64,000 nt of DNA, taken from contig NC_073303.1 in NCBI RefSeq assembly GCF_027595985.1, forward strand, positions 359,332,729 through 359,396,728. Reading direction: 5' to 3'. Made by a program: the position numbers and the translations under genes. Each line of letters opens with the position of its first letter. Position 1 is the stretch's first letter. Source of the stretch: Sorex araneus (lineage: Eukaryota > Chordata > Mammalia > Eulipotyphla > Soricidae). A model generated the notes under the pieces. The model had not been told where the DNA came from and did no database searches. It saw only the letters and a program-made list of their open reading frames with translations. Positions 34,290 to 45,489 of the stretch are shown piece after piece.

Positions 34290-34710
34290 AGGTTTGCTCC
34301 GTGGCTTGGAAGCCGGCCTTGCATGCTGGGGGAAAAGGCAGCTCAGATAGAGAAGGGAATAAATAAAGGGTGTTTGGAGGACCCGCTCGGGATGGGAGAT
34401 GCGTGTGGAAAGTAGACTACAGACCGAACATGATAGCCACTTAATACCTCTATTGCAAACCACAACACCCAAAAGGAGAGAGAGAGCAAAAGGGAATGCC
34501 CTCCACAGAGGCGGGGTGGGGGGGGATCGGGTAGGGGTGGTGGGAGGGATACTGGAAACACTGGTGGTGGAGAATGGGCACTGGTGGAGGGATGGGCACG
34601 CGATCATTGTATGACTGAAACGCAAGCACGAAAGTTTGTAAGTATGTAACTGTATCTCACGGTGATTCACTAATAATAATAATAATAATAATAATTTAAA
34701 AAACTTAAAA
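34290..34710 (+). mobile_element. L1 3' UTR, sense
   Basis: GGAGGACCCGCTCGGGATGG, TATTGCAAACCACAACACCC, GTGGTGGAGAATGGGCACTG and ATTGTATGACTGAAACGCAA mark the subfamily seen at 28049-28456. A G-rich tract lies at 34508-34552 and a (TAA)n run at 34671-34695 in its tail. Confidence 0.88.
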
Positions 34711-34744
34711 AATGCAGGTAAATCAGAATAAAATAAAATAAAAA

Positions 34745-34885
34745 TCACTTTGGGGGAGCTGGGAGATAGTAGAGTAGCTGGACAACCCAGGCTCAATGGC
34801 CAGCGCCACATAAGGTCTCCGAGCACTGACAGGAGAGTCCCTGAGCACCACTGGGTGTGTTTCTCCCTCCCACCCACCTTCCAAA
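34745..34885 (+). mobile_element. SOR-type SINE with deletions
   Basis: GGGGGAGCTGGGAGATAGTA, CCCAGGCTCAATGGCCAGCG and CCTGAGCACCACTGGGTGTG. The A- to B-box spacing is shortened. Confidence 0.7.
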
Positions 34886-34889
34886 ACAC

Positions 34890-36885
34890 CCAAATAATTT
34901 TATTTTAATTTTTAACTTTTCTTTCCCCCAGGTCCCTTCCCATTGTGATGGCCGGGGCTCACACTCCAGCCTGTAGTGCTCATACACGTGACCACAGTGC
35001 TCACGGAGTCTTTTGCTTTGGTGGTTGCACACAGCCTCTTCGTAGCTGTCTGGCTCTTGGTTGAGACCCCTGAACCCTGGGGGTGCAGGGTCAGCCCTCC
35101 CGGCCAGGGCACTCACACATCTCCGTGGCCTGTTTGTTTTCAGTTGCTCCCTGGGACCCACGCCCCGCTGTGAGGTGCTCACACATGCTCGGCTGCGGCT
35201 TGGCCAGAATCACTGCAGGTGCTGGGGACTGAGTCCAATAGTCCGGCTGTCCAGACTCTTCAGTGATGGTGCCGGGAGAATGGGGAGCCAGGGTTTGAAC
35301 CTGGGACCGCCTGCTTGCCGGGTGGGCACTGAAAGCCTCTGTCCTGCGTCTCTGGGGTGGCCGAGCACCCCTGGGAGCCGGCGAGCTCGGCCCTCTCTGT
35401 GTCCAGCAACTGCCCGGACCCTTCCCGCCGGCCTGTCACCTGCTCTCCCTGGCCACGGCGGAGCCCTGTGGGGCCCCCTGTCAGGGGCCCCCTGCCCTGG
35501 AGGGGTGGCATCCTGCAGGCCTGGCACGGGGCCTCGGCAGTGCTGGGCCGGGCGGGAGCTGACGGATTGCTTCACCGTCTGAGTCAACACGGTCCCGAGG
35601 GCACCTGAGGTGGCTGCGTGTCCCGAGCACACGCGGGCTGCGTGCCAGGGCCCAGGGCCAGGGGCCCTGCCCGGCTGCCCAGGTTGGCGCTGAGAAAATC
35701 CTCTGTTCCGCCTCGCCTAGGTAGAAGGCGGCGCCTGGTGCTGCTGCAGCTGCTGCCAGGGGTGGGCGTGTGGGTCAGAGGTCAGAGGTCGGGGGGTCAG
35801 AGCCAGCTGGGGAAGGTGAGGCTGTGCCGGCAGCTGCCAGGGCCGGCTGGGGTCACGTGAGGGCTCAGCTGTGCCCTGCAGTTCCGTGGCCTCCCCCGAA
35901 TGTCGGTGTCTTGGCACCGGGGACTCAAGCGTGTCCTCGATTCGTTTGTCAGTCTTCTTTATTTGCGGGGTGGTGGGGGTCCTGGAGACGCTCAGGGCGT
36001 CCTCCGGGCTCTGTGCTCAGGAGTCACTGCCGGCGGGGATCGGAGACCCAGTGGGGTGCGCGCGTGGGCCACATGAGGTCTGCTGTGCGTCCCTTGGCCT
36101 CACAGGCGTAAGCCCCCTCTGAGTGAGAAGCGGGCACAAGCGTGACTGAAGCCACCTGGAGGTGTGTAACCAAAGGGGCTGATGTGTGGCGGGGCGCCAG
36201 GCAGGGCACCCCGGGATGTGCCCACTGAGCAAAGGCGGGTGTGGCTCACAGCAGCAGACGGGGGCAGCTCGGGTGCCCGGCGCACCCCCGGGTAGGTGAC
36301 AATGGGGAGAACCTTTGGTTCCTGGACACCCCCCCTCCCACCTGCCGCCCCCTTGCCGTCCACCCTGGCCCCGTCTGAACTCTTCTTCAACCAATGCCTC
36401 TTCCTTCCTAGTGAGAAGGTTCTAGCAGGTTTCCGTCTGGGAAGGCGGAGGCACTGGTTGTCCCATCCTGAGGGCACTTGGTCCCCTGTAGGCGGGAGGC
36501 AGGGGGCCGGTCCTCACCCTTTGGGGAGCGGGACAGCTCTCTGCATCCCAGCCCGATCTCCGAGCCGCATGGACTCAGCGTCTGGTGCTCTTGCCTTCTC
36601 TCGGGGCTGCCCTGCTCTTTCTTTGAAACACACTGCGGCTCCTGCAACGCCAAGCTGTGGCCCCGGGGACCGTGACAGCCCAGACAGACCCCAACCAAAC
36701 GGCGGAGGCTGGGATTCGGCCACACCCCCCTGAGGAGGCCATCACCACAGGCTGCTCCCCGAGGCCCTGGTTTCTAATCCTGTTTCCTTTAGGCAAGGCA
36801 TGAACTTCACTCTCTCCCTACCGGCCCCCGAAGATCTAGAGACAGAGGCTCGGGGCACAGACGGTGATACTGGCCACCGACCCCG
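34890..36885. other. GC-rich intergenic stretch, no gene
   Basis: It holds two weak antisense SINE remnants (about 35270-35365 with GGGTTTGAACCTGGGACCGC, and about 35960-36110). The rest is unrecognised. Many overlapping open frames (up to 173 residues) on both strands lack any recognisable domain. Confidence 0.5.
35772..35791 (+). promoter_or_regulatory. Three RGGTCR half-sites in DR1 spacing
   Basis: GGGTCA, AGGTCA and AGGTCG are each separated by one base (35772, 35779, 35786), the DR1 arrangement bound by HNF4 and RXR/PPAR-type receptors. A fourth GGTCA follows at 35795. Motif evidence only. Confidence 0.35.
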
Positions 36886-36889
36886 GTTA

Positions 36890-37045
36890 GGAGCGGCTGG
36901 AGCTATGGGACAGCCAGGAAGGGGCGTTTGCCTCGCTAGTGGCCGACCAGGTTTCGCTCCCCAGTGTCACATACAGTCCCCTGAACCAGGAGTAAGCCCT
37001 GAGCACTGCCACCCCAAACCCACAAAAATCAAATTAAAAAAATGA
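36890..37045 (+). mobile_element. SOR-type SINE
   Basis: GCGGCTGGAGCTATGGGACA, GGGGCGTTTGCCTCGCTAGT and CAGGTTTCGCTCCCCAGTGT. The body is shortened. Confidence 0.75.
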
Positions 37046-37254
37046 AGAAAACCAAGGAGACTCAATGTCTCATGATCCCCCTGGGCTGACAACTTATTTG
37101 GCTTATATGATCACTTGCGTCAGGCCGAGCACAGGTTGTTTAAACAGGGTACACTTACAGCTCTTGCATAAACCTAAGATCCAGACCAGTGTACATATGA
37201 TTTATAAAGTCCTTATAACATCGTTCAAAAACAAGGTGGCATATTTGGGGGTGG

Positions 37255-37428
37255 GGCAGGGTGAATGGTTTAGACTCCGCTGGCAGTGCTCAGGGGCTAT
37301 TCCTGGCTCTGTACTCCCAAGTGACCACTGGCAGCGCTTGGGCGGGGCGGGGGGGGGGGGTGCAGGGATTTGAACCAGGGCTGGCAGGACACAAGCACGG
37401 ACTTGGCCCCTCCAGCACAGCACTTACC
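37255..37428 (-). mobile_element. Diverged SINE, antisense
   Basis: CTGGCAGTGCTCAGGGGCTA, a G-run at 37349-37358, GGGATTTGAACCAGGGCTGG (reversed B box). It directly abuts the TSD of the next element. Confidence 0.7.
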
Positions 37429-37440
37429 TTTCTTTACAGT

Positions 37441-38160
37441 CACTATCACTATCATCCCATTGATCATCGATTTGCTCAAGCAGGCCCAGTAATGTCTCCA
37501 TTCATCCTAGCCCTGAGATTTTAACAGCCCCTCTTTACTCGTCCTTCCCAATGGTGCTGCATTGGAGGCTCTTTCAGGGTCAGGAGAATGAGACCCAGCA
37601 TTGTTACTGTATTTGGCATATGAATACGTCATGGGGAGCTTACCCGGCTCTCCCAGGTGGGCAGGAAGCTCTCGGTGGCTTGTCAGGTTCTCCGAGAGGG
37701 AGAACTAGGCTATAAGATGTCGGCAGAGTCTCTTGCTCTCGTGCCTGGCTGTCTTCGGAGGGGATGGGTTGAGTCTCACTCCCTCGAGCAGAGCCCCAGC
37801 AGTCGAAGACCTCTGGAACCCAGTCACAGCCATGCGCAAGGCCCCTCTCCACTTGCTTGGATGAGCCTCATGCATGAAGGAACCAGCAGAGGAACACAGG
37901 TGTGCGGAACCCAGGGCTGAGATCTCCAAGCCTGCTTGGATCAGGACTGGGCCTCTTCCCCCCAGATCCCCCATTTTCCAGTAGCTAGGTGGTCACACCC
38001 AGAAACTGCCCCCCGCCTGCCCTATGACCCCCCACGCCCCTGTGTAATCCCATCCACGATCAACGGCCAACATCCAGAGACTATAACACCAAGCTCCCGG
38101 AAGTGTAATACTAAGCCACAGAAGTGCCAGGCATCACCTTCTCGGTTTCTCCACATCTAA
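37441..38160 (-). mobile_element. Long A-B retroposon with inverted half, 12-bp TSD
   Basis: This 720-bp insertion is flanked by TTTCTTTACAGT at 37429-37440 and 38161-38172. Left part (37441 to about 37722) is the reverse complement of segment B, and the right part (about 37723-38113) is segment A in forward orientation. The copy at 52605-53140 has A and B both forward. B ends in sequence related to the second-class SINE body (AGCAAATCGATGATCAATGG, reversed). If A-B is the parental order, this is a minus-strand insertion with an inverted 5' part, as L1-driven twin priming produces. A here is about 130 bp longer than at 52 kb. I do not know a name for this family. Confidence 0.75.
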
Positions 38161-38172
38161 TTTCTTTACAGT

Positions 38173-38496
38173 GATTCTAAGAAAAAAGCAACTGACATGG
38201 AATTGATAATGAACACTGTGTAAGTTTGATCTTTGTTCGGGGGTGCAGGGGCTCCTGCCGCCGAGGTGCTCGGAGAACCACGCGGCCCTAGAGTCTGAGT
38301 TTCGAGTGGTGAGATTGGCGTCCACGTCCTCTCGTGGGATTTGCCTGTCTGTTTTCAGTGAAGATGGTGCTCAGGGACCCCACCCAGTGTAGATGTGGTA
38401 GGTGGTCCCTGCACTTCCTCTGCCGGACTCCCACGGGGCTCCAGGAGGCTGATTATCAGGGGATCCTCGCTCTCCCCACTGTCCACAAAATCAGTA
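38173..38496. other. Intergenic, no recognised feature
   Basis: Unique sequence between the A-B element and the next SOR. No gene or repeat that I recognise. Confidence 0.5.
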
Positions 38497-38511
38497 AAAT
38501 GTCTACAGCAG

Positions 38512-38680
38512 GGGCTGGAGTGACAGCACAGCGGGTAGGGCGTTTGCCTTGCACCCTGCCAACCTGGATTTGAATCCCAGCATCCCATATGGCCCCCTGA
38601 GCACTGCCAGGGGTGGCTCCTGAGTGCACAGCCAGGAGTAATCCCTGTGCATCGCCAGGTGCGACCCAAAAAGAAAAGAA
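38512..38680 (+). mobile_element. SOR SINE with 15-bp TSD
   Basis: A near-consensus SOR is flanked by AAATGTCTACAGCAG (38497-38511) and AAATGTCTAGAGCAG (38681-38695), one mismatch. Confidence 0.95.
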
Positions 38681-38699
38681 AAATGTCTAGAGCAGCTCC

Positions 38700-39895
38700 G
38701 AAAATCTCTCATACATTGTAGGACATACATACTTCTCTGAGCTAAGGTTTTCATTCAGATCAAAATGAAAAAGTTCTCTTAGAGGGGCCCCAGACCTTCA
38801 GAATGGATCTGGTCCTTCTTGGGGGTGCTCAGAGACCCCAGCTTTAGCATTCCTGAATTTGAGGGCCCAGCATTCACGTGCCAGGCCCTCTGCCTTGACC
38901 CTGACCGCGGGCTCCTGCAGGAGGTGAGTGCGGGGCCTGTGTCTGCCTCATTTCTGTGCGACTTTTCCTGGGTGGGGCCATGTTCCCATTACTGACGCGA
39001 TTTCATGCAGCCCCCGAGGGTGGTTTTGCAGCCCCAGGGAGTGCTCCCCACTCTGCTGAGCTGTCCTGGTACTCACGGCGTTTCCCCAGTCTCCCCAGCA
39101 GTCGCCCAGGCAGGGGCCCCGCCACCTGCTGACCCTGGCCAGGGCCTGCTGGCCTGCTGCCGAGGGACAATAGCGGGTCTCCATGGGCAAAGCCAGAGCC
39201 TCGACGGGAACCACCGCGGCGTCTTCTCGTGCATACTCCTGCTCGGACGACACCGGAAATGCCGTCTCAGAAACGCCACCGGCAGGTTGCAGCGCCCCCC
39301 GCCAGCCCCCAGCTGGTTCTCCTGGGGTGGGGTTGGGGGCTGCTCCCAGCCCCAGGCCCCTCTAGGTCTGGGATCAAGGATGCTGAGCTACTGAGTCCTG
39401 CACCCACCCCCCGCAGGCTCCTGGGTCGAGGGGGTTCCTAGTACCCACCAGATGGAGCTTCCCCGGGGTGGAAGGGCAGCTAGTGGCCAGTCCTCTCGGC
39501 TCATTGCCTGCCTTCGAGCCTGGCACAGAAGCAGAGGGGCTTGTGTCCAGCCCGGGGCCAGGGGTGCAGAGGCTCAAGGAGAGAAAGCCGCCAACAGCCC
39601 GTTGTGGGACCACATTTTCCTTCCAGAGCGAGGCGGCGGATGGCACTGGGGCCGAGGGCGCTCGGGGAGGGCGTGGGCTGCTTGCTGGCAACTGCCCGAT
39701 GGAGCGCTGAGAGGTTCAGGAGGCTGGGGGGGAAGGGGTGCAGGAACTCCTAGTCAGTGCTCTTTGGGTCCGGGGGTCACTCTTGGTGGTACACCCTGAT
39801 CTGGGCCTGGTGGTGCTGAGGGCCACTGAGGCGGCACTTGGGGGTGCTCAGGACGACGGCAGTGCCAGGCGGGTCCTTGCATTTGCAAGGCGTGT
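38700..39895. other. GC-rich stretch without a gene
   Basis: Open frames of 60-129 residues overlap on both strands and show no recognisable domain. 39730-39860 has faint SINE-like pieces (GGTGGTGCTGAGGGCCACTG). A CTCF-like core (minus TCAGCAGGTGGCGG, one mismatch) lies at 39119-39132. Confidence 0.5.
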
Positions 39896-39899
39896 GGCC

Positions 39900-40105
39900 C
39901 TGACCTCTGAGCTCCTCCCTCGCTCCATGACTCTGTGTGGGGTGGGGAAGCCTTTCTGGCGGTGCTGGGGGGTGGGGCTTGCCTGATTGCAGCCCACCAG
40001 GGCCACACGCAGCAGAGCTGGGGGTACGGGACTGTGTACAGGGAGCAAACGGAACCCAGGGCCTCGTGCATGCAAGGCATGTCCGGCCCCCTTGAACTAT
40101 CTGTG
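39900..40105 (-). mobile_element. Diverged SINE, antisense
   Basis: CAGGGCCACACGCAGCAGAG, GGAACCCAGGGCCTCGTGCA and CAAGGCATGTCCGGCCCCC show a mutated reversed element ending near 40092. Confidence 0.55.
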
Positions 40106-40109
40106 GCCC

Positions 40110-40450
40110 ATCATTTGTTTTAAAGTCAAGCAGTCCACATGAAAAAGTGCTCTCCCTCACTAATCATCAGCAAACCACAACAGCCGTGAGAGGTCATCTC
40201 ACACCCCAGAAACGGCACACATCCGAAAGAACAAGAACAACCAGTGCTGGCACAGATGTGGGGAGACAGGAACTCTCGTTCATCCGGCGACCTCCTTCAG
40301 GCCGTCCCGCCCATGCTTTGGGCCTTTCTGGTCGCTGAGTTCACCCTGCTGACTGGTCCAACCTTTTTGGAAAACAATATGAATATTCCCGAAAAAAAAA
40401 AACTAGAACATTAGCTCCCATATGGTCCAGCAATACCGAAATAGGCTGCA
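40110..40450 (+). mobile_element. Old L1 ORF2 3' fragment, sense
   Basis: CTCACTAATCATCAGCAAAC, GAGGTCATCTCACACCCCAG and CAACCTTTTTGGAAAACAAT follow L1 order. Confidence 0.75.
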
Positions 40451-40505
40451 GGTGAGTGTCCAGGCTTAGGCTAAGAGCAGGACAGCCCCCAGGACAGAGC
40501 CGAGC

Positions 40506-40618
40506 CCTCCTCCCCGCACACCTCCCAGTCCTCCTCCCCACACACCTCCCAGCCCTCCTCCCTGCACACCTCCCAGCCCTCCTCCCCGCACACCTCCCAG
40601 CCCTCCTCCCAGCCCTCC
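40506..40618 (+). repeat. 24-bp minisatellite
   Basis: Four 24-bp units (CCTCCTCCCCGCACACCTCC plus CAGY) lie head to tail at about 40506-40601, followed by a partial unit. Because 24 is a multiple of three, all frames stay open and yield repetitive LLPAHLPA-type translations. I do not call them coding. Confidence 0.93.
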
Positions 40619-40619
40619 A

Positions 40620-43200
40620 CGATTATTGGGCAGTGCTGGGGAGACGACAGTGTGGCCAGCAGCTCTGCCGACGAGCTGGCCCACATGGACACCATCCATT
40701 AAACCAAGAGATGAAGCGACTCGGGGAGTCCTGCTGGATACGGGGGCCCAAGAGCAGCGGGTCATCCAGCGGCCACCTTCAGTCGTCCCACTCACCCGCT
40801 GTGCCTTTCTGAGTGCTTGGGACACCATGGTGCCTCACCCACTGGGTGCCTCGTTGGAATTGGGGCGGGTGCAGGAGGTGAGACTGGGGGTCCAGATGCA
40901 GGGTGTGTGAGCCTCAGCATTCCGGGGGTCTGTCCAAACACGGGTCGCTGGGTTCCCCCTGTCAGAGGTCTGGCTGGGACATGAGAGGGTCCTGGGGGCC
41001 GACAGATTCCCTCCAGGATGTGAGTCTGGAGAAATGGCCACAGCCCATGGGCAGGACGTGTGCAATGACCTGGACCCCCAGGCCCAGGATACGCTGGCAG
41101 CCGAGACCCGGGGTGAGAGCTGAGGCCTGGGGTCCCCCACACCCCTCAGTGCCAGCACAAAGCCCTCTTACTCCTTCTCATCCCCTCACTGCCTTCGGAG
41201 GAAGGGGGTGTCCCCGCAGCTGCGGGCTCAGGTCTGCGCGGCTCATCGAGGGGGCAGTGTGCAAGGCTGGGGGTGCCAAGGCTGGTGGCAGGACTGGGCA
41301 CATGGGAACGGGGGATGGGGGAGGAAAGAGATGCTATCGGCACGGGGGACATTGGGAAGGAAGCTGTGAGCACTAGGATGCTCCCCTCACACCCCGTCTG
41401 CTGGCAAAGGTCCTGGGGTGGGGGTGGGGATGGGAGCCCCCGCATCTCCCCCTCCCTCCCGCACAGTCCCACAGTACTATTGTTCCCCTGTGCTTTGTCA
41501 CAGAAGGATCTGGCCCGCCGGAGCTGGAACCCGGAAGAGACGGAGTTTCCAGAAATCGGCAGCCTGGACGGTGTGTGCTGGCCGCCGCCGGAGACCCCAT
41601 CCAGGGCAGAAGACCCCACCCCGGCTGTCAGGCCTGGGGCTGGCGGGGTGGCCGGCTCCCTCTTGCTCTGGGCCTGGGGTGGGGGTTGTCGGCCTCGGCC
41701 CCCACCGACCTTCCTGGAACTTCAGCCGAATGGAAGGTCCACTGGGCCCCCTTGAGGCAGGTGAAGGCCAATGCCAACAGGTGTTGGTGACCCTGTTCTC
41801 ACCTTTGGTCAAGACCTTTGGTGCTTTGACAGATGATTAGAGGCCCTTGGCTTTTGCGCAACTAACATTTCAGTCATTCACAGGCCGCCTGGGAGGCTCC
41901 TGATGGGGACATCTGTCATTTTGCTGGGGCAGAGTTTGTTACTCATTTACCACGGAGTGAGCCCTGTGCCGGCCCAGCACCCACCTCCCGCACCGCTCAC
42001 TCTAAGGGGGTTCGGCCACGCCTGGTGGCGTTCAGGGGCACCTCTGGCTCAAGGGGCCATACCGTGCCAGGGATGGGACCCGGGTAAGACAAGCACCCAG
42101 GTAAGACAAACAGCCCCTGTGCTACCTTTGACAAGATTAAATAAAGCGGTCATTAAAAATGTCCTGTGTAACGAAATGCTCTATTTTTCAGCATGATCTG
42201 CCCCTGGATGATGATTCTACAGCGAAGTATTTATTCGCTATCAGGAGACTCCGGCCTGTGAGGGCCACTAAGGGCAATTCCAGGAAGTGACTTCCTTTTA
42301 CGGCAATCTGTTTCTGGTTCCTAGAAATTGCTGAGTCCAGCACCACCTGATGTCCACAAGTCACCTGAATGGGGCAGGGGACGGGACTGGAGGGCAAGCA
42401 CCTTTCAAGTGCACCCCGAAGCACGTTGCCAGTGTGGACGGCCACGCCCTGTCCGGCGTCTCTGGCATGCAGCAGGATTTGCACGTGGTGCGTTTCTTTC
42501 TAGCCTAGGAATGGAACTTGTGAGCTCTGAAAAATGCAAACCCACACCCCAGCCCACGCCAGATACAGTTGCAACAAATTGCATCACCTGGATTACTTTG
42601 TTTAGGGTAGCCAGCCCCGAGCCGGCTGCAGATTGCCCGGTGGCTGCTATTTAAAACCCGCCCCGCGCCCTTTCTCCTTTGTGCCAAGGCCACAGGAATC
42701 TGCTCCGGAGGAAGGAATTCAATCCGCATCAGAGAAGTCAAGTTTCCTAAGCTCCAGGGGAGACCTGGGGACAGTGCGGGGAGTCCATGCATGTTCCCCG
42801 GACCCCTGAGTGGGAGGGGCTCTGGGGGACCGACCTGGAGGGGCTGGGGGGCTTCCTGGAATCCATCCTGGCTGTTTTCAGCTGCAGCCCAGAACCCCGT
42901 CCTCCTACTCACCCAGGTGCAACTGGCCTTGGCAGAAAGGTGTGCAGGCGGGACCATGCTCATTGTCCTGACAGGAAGCCCCACCCAGAGGGGCAAACAT
43001 CTGGAAACAAACCACCTTCCTTACTGGACCCACTAGTGAACATCTGGGTACAGGTGGGAAGATCCCTTTCTCATGCCCTTCCCTCTGCCCCCCTCCACCC
43101 CCCCACCCCGGGAGATCTTTCTCTCCTGCAGAGTCCTGGGGCGCGCAGGGCTGGGCTGGCTGGGCCTTGTCCAAGCACGGGGCCTGGGGTCGGAGAGGGA
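40620..43200. other. GC-rich intergenic stretch, no gene
   Basis: Mostly unrecognised sequence with overlapping open frames on both strands. About 42000-42130 is an antisense SINE remnant (GGCCACGCCTGGTGGCGTTC). 42130-42790 is less GC-rich and unique. No exon, RNA gene or L1 recognised. Confidence 0.5.
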
Positions 43201-43204
43201 GAAA

Positions 43205-43375
43205 GTTCACCCCGAAAGAGTGTTTTTTGGTGTACACCTGCCAGTGCTCAGAGGCAACTCCTAGGTGCACTCAGGGATCACTTCTGGCAGTGCTCGGAGG
43301 ACTTTATGGGGTGCTGGGGATCACACTCAAGTCAGCGTGGGGCAAGGCAAGCACCTCTCTACCTGCCTCCCCCCG
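43205..43375 (-). mobile_element. SOR-type SINE, antisense
   Basis: TGTACACCTGCCAGTGCTCA, CAGGGATCACTTCTGGCAGT, GGGGATCACACTCAAGTCAG and GCAAGGCAAGCACCTCTCTA. Confidence 0.75.
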
Positions 43376-43379
43376 CCCA

Positions 43380-44700
43380 TCACCACTTTGTACCTGCCAA
43401 GGATGGAGATCCCGGCTGGCCTTGCAGGGTCCGACTGGTGCCACCTCTGTTTCTGTCTGGTCCACACCGTCTGGGCCCGGCAGGCAGATGCGCCCACCAC
43501 GTGGAGACAGGGGCTTCCAGTGGATGGAACCCTTCACCCGGAGGCTTCTCCGCCCGCTGGGACAGAAGCTGTGAACCCTGAGACCCTGCAAAGCGGCAAA
43601 CTTTCCGAGAAGAGCAGGTTCTCCCCGCTGTAGCAGCCGTGGTCACGGCGTGTCCTGGGTTCCGCCTCTGGCACTGCCACTAGTCCTTGGGCCCCTGGGT
43701 TGCAGGGTCCCCTGATGTGCCTCCCAGGGCTGGCAGAAAGAAGTCACAGGGATTCTGAGGGAGGGTCCTCAGCCTCGGAAGACCAAGGAGCTTCTCTCCT
43801 GGAGCCCCTTGTGTTTGGGGGGGCAGTTGACCCCCTATTTCCCACCCCACGTAGGTTCCTCTGGCAGGGCTTCCTGTTCCTCTTGTACTTGAAGTGACGC
43901 CAACTCCGCTCACTCCCTGCGACCTCCTGCAGTACCTCGCGGGGAAACCCTCGTGTTGACAGAATCGAGAAAGGGGTCCCCAGCAGCCCAAGGAAAAGCC
44001 CCGGTGCCGTGATGCCGCAGCATTTCCCGGAGGAGCGGGGAGACGGTGACAGAGGTATGGGGTGACGGAAAAGTGGCACGCAGCCGGCCCTACTCGGGGG
44101 AGGGCCTGCAATGAGCTGACACCTGCCGAGAGGGAAAACGCACAGAGTTGAACAGGACCAACCACTCGCAGCTGAGCGGGGTGGCCAGCTGGGCCCCCTC
44201 CCTCCTGGCTGAGCTCGGCCTGAGCGGCTGCAGCTCACCTGGAGGGTCCCGGGGGATGCTCGGGTCCAGGCAGAAGCCAGCAGTGCACACGACGGAGTGT
44301 TTGCCCTGAGACTTGGGCTGCGGGAAAGGCCCGTGGCTGCCTCCCCTTGGCCCTGTTTCCCGGCACGCCCACGTACTGACGACTTTGTCACTAGGGACGG
44401 ACGGACAGGGTGACAGCTCCTCCGGGGCGCTCTGCTGGGTCTCACCCCACGGGAAATCCAGCCCGGGGGATGGGAACTCCAGTGCGGTCAGCCTCGACGC
44501 ACCTCGGTGTGGCACAGCCTGTCCCGAGCCACTGTCCTTGGGAGCAGGCAAAGATGGTCCCGGCAAAGCGCCCCCATGCCCCAGCCCAAGCTCTCCCAGG
44601 CCTCTGGCGCCTTTAAGAACCCGGGTCCTCATAGAAGTGACCCCTGACCACAGAGCCAAAAACAAGCCCTGAGCACCTACAGGTGTGATCACCCTCCCCC
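43380..44700. other. GC-rich stretch, no gene; SINE body fragment at its end
   Basis: Open frames to 233 residues on the minus strand lack a recognisable domain or supporting splice pattern. 44620-44695 carries a + strand SOR 3' fragment (GTGACCCCTGACCACAGAGC, AAGCCCTGAGCACCTACAGG). Confidence 0.5.
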
Positions 44701-44713
44701 CAATTTGACAATT

Positions 44714-44886
44714 TTTTTTTTGGCTTTTTAGGTCACACCCGGCAATGCCCAGGGGTTACTCCTGGCTCAGCACTCAGGAATTACTCCTGGCGGTGCTCAG
44801 GGGACCATATGGGATGCTGGGAATCGAATCTGGGTCGGCCGAGTGCAAGGCAAACGCCCTACCCACTGTGCTATCGCTCCAGCCCC
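44714..44886 (-). mobile_element. SOR SINE, antisense, 7-bp TSD
   Basis: A near-consensus reversed SOR is flanked by GACAATT at 44707-44713 and 44887-44893. Confidence 0.93.
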
Positions 44887-44893
44887 GACAATT

Positions 44894-45489
44894 CTTAAAG
44901 AAAATTCTTCTCCCCCTCCTCAAAAAAAAAAGAACCCCGGTCCTTGGGAAGGCCAGGGACACTCCCAGAACGATGTGGGTGTGCCTGAGTTTTCAAATAA
45001 AAGCTTGGTTCTCAGAGCTGGGGCTGTTAACTTTGCTCCCGTTTATTCCACAGACAAGGTAGTATCTGTCACCACGCAGATGAAGGCCACCTGGCGGAGG
45101 TGTTTCCAGGCGTCTGGTCAGTCTGTGGCCCAAGATGGAGGTGCCATGGAAAAAGTGGCTCAGTAGCTGTGGGGACAGTGCTGGGAGGTGCCAGGGCACA
45201 GTCATCCTGCACTTGGCAGCCGGCTTTTCTGGGGAGTGTCCGCCGGAAATGGCAGGAGACAGCTGGGCAAAAGGGGTCGGGGCTTAGCAGCGGACTGTGG
45301 CATCTCGATTAGGGTGTCAGTGGTTGGCGGGCAAGGCTGGGCAAGGCTGGGCAGAGGGCAGGTGCAGAACAGGGCTCCAACCCCACCCCACCCCCGCCCC
45401 CGTGGCCTGGCGGGGTGACCCGGCTGAGTTGAATGCCAGTCCTTCCCTTCCTATGGCCTTGGGCCAGAGTGTGCCTCCCCTGTGGCCAG
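44894..45489. other. Intergenic, no recognised feature
   Basis: Mixed-composition unique sequence. The open frames have no recognised domain. Confidence 0.5.

Noticed and set aside
40456..40828. 118- and 120-residue frames with repeated LLPAHLPA or VCGEEGWE motifs
   Set aside because: They are created by a 24-bp minisatellite, which keeps frames open on both strands.
43744..44445. 233-residue minus-strand open frame in GC-rich DNA
   Set aside because: Overlaps other long frames on both strands, has biased composition and no recognisable domain or splice context. A GC artefact is more likely.
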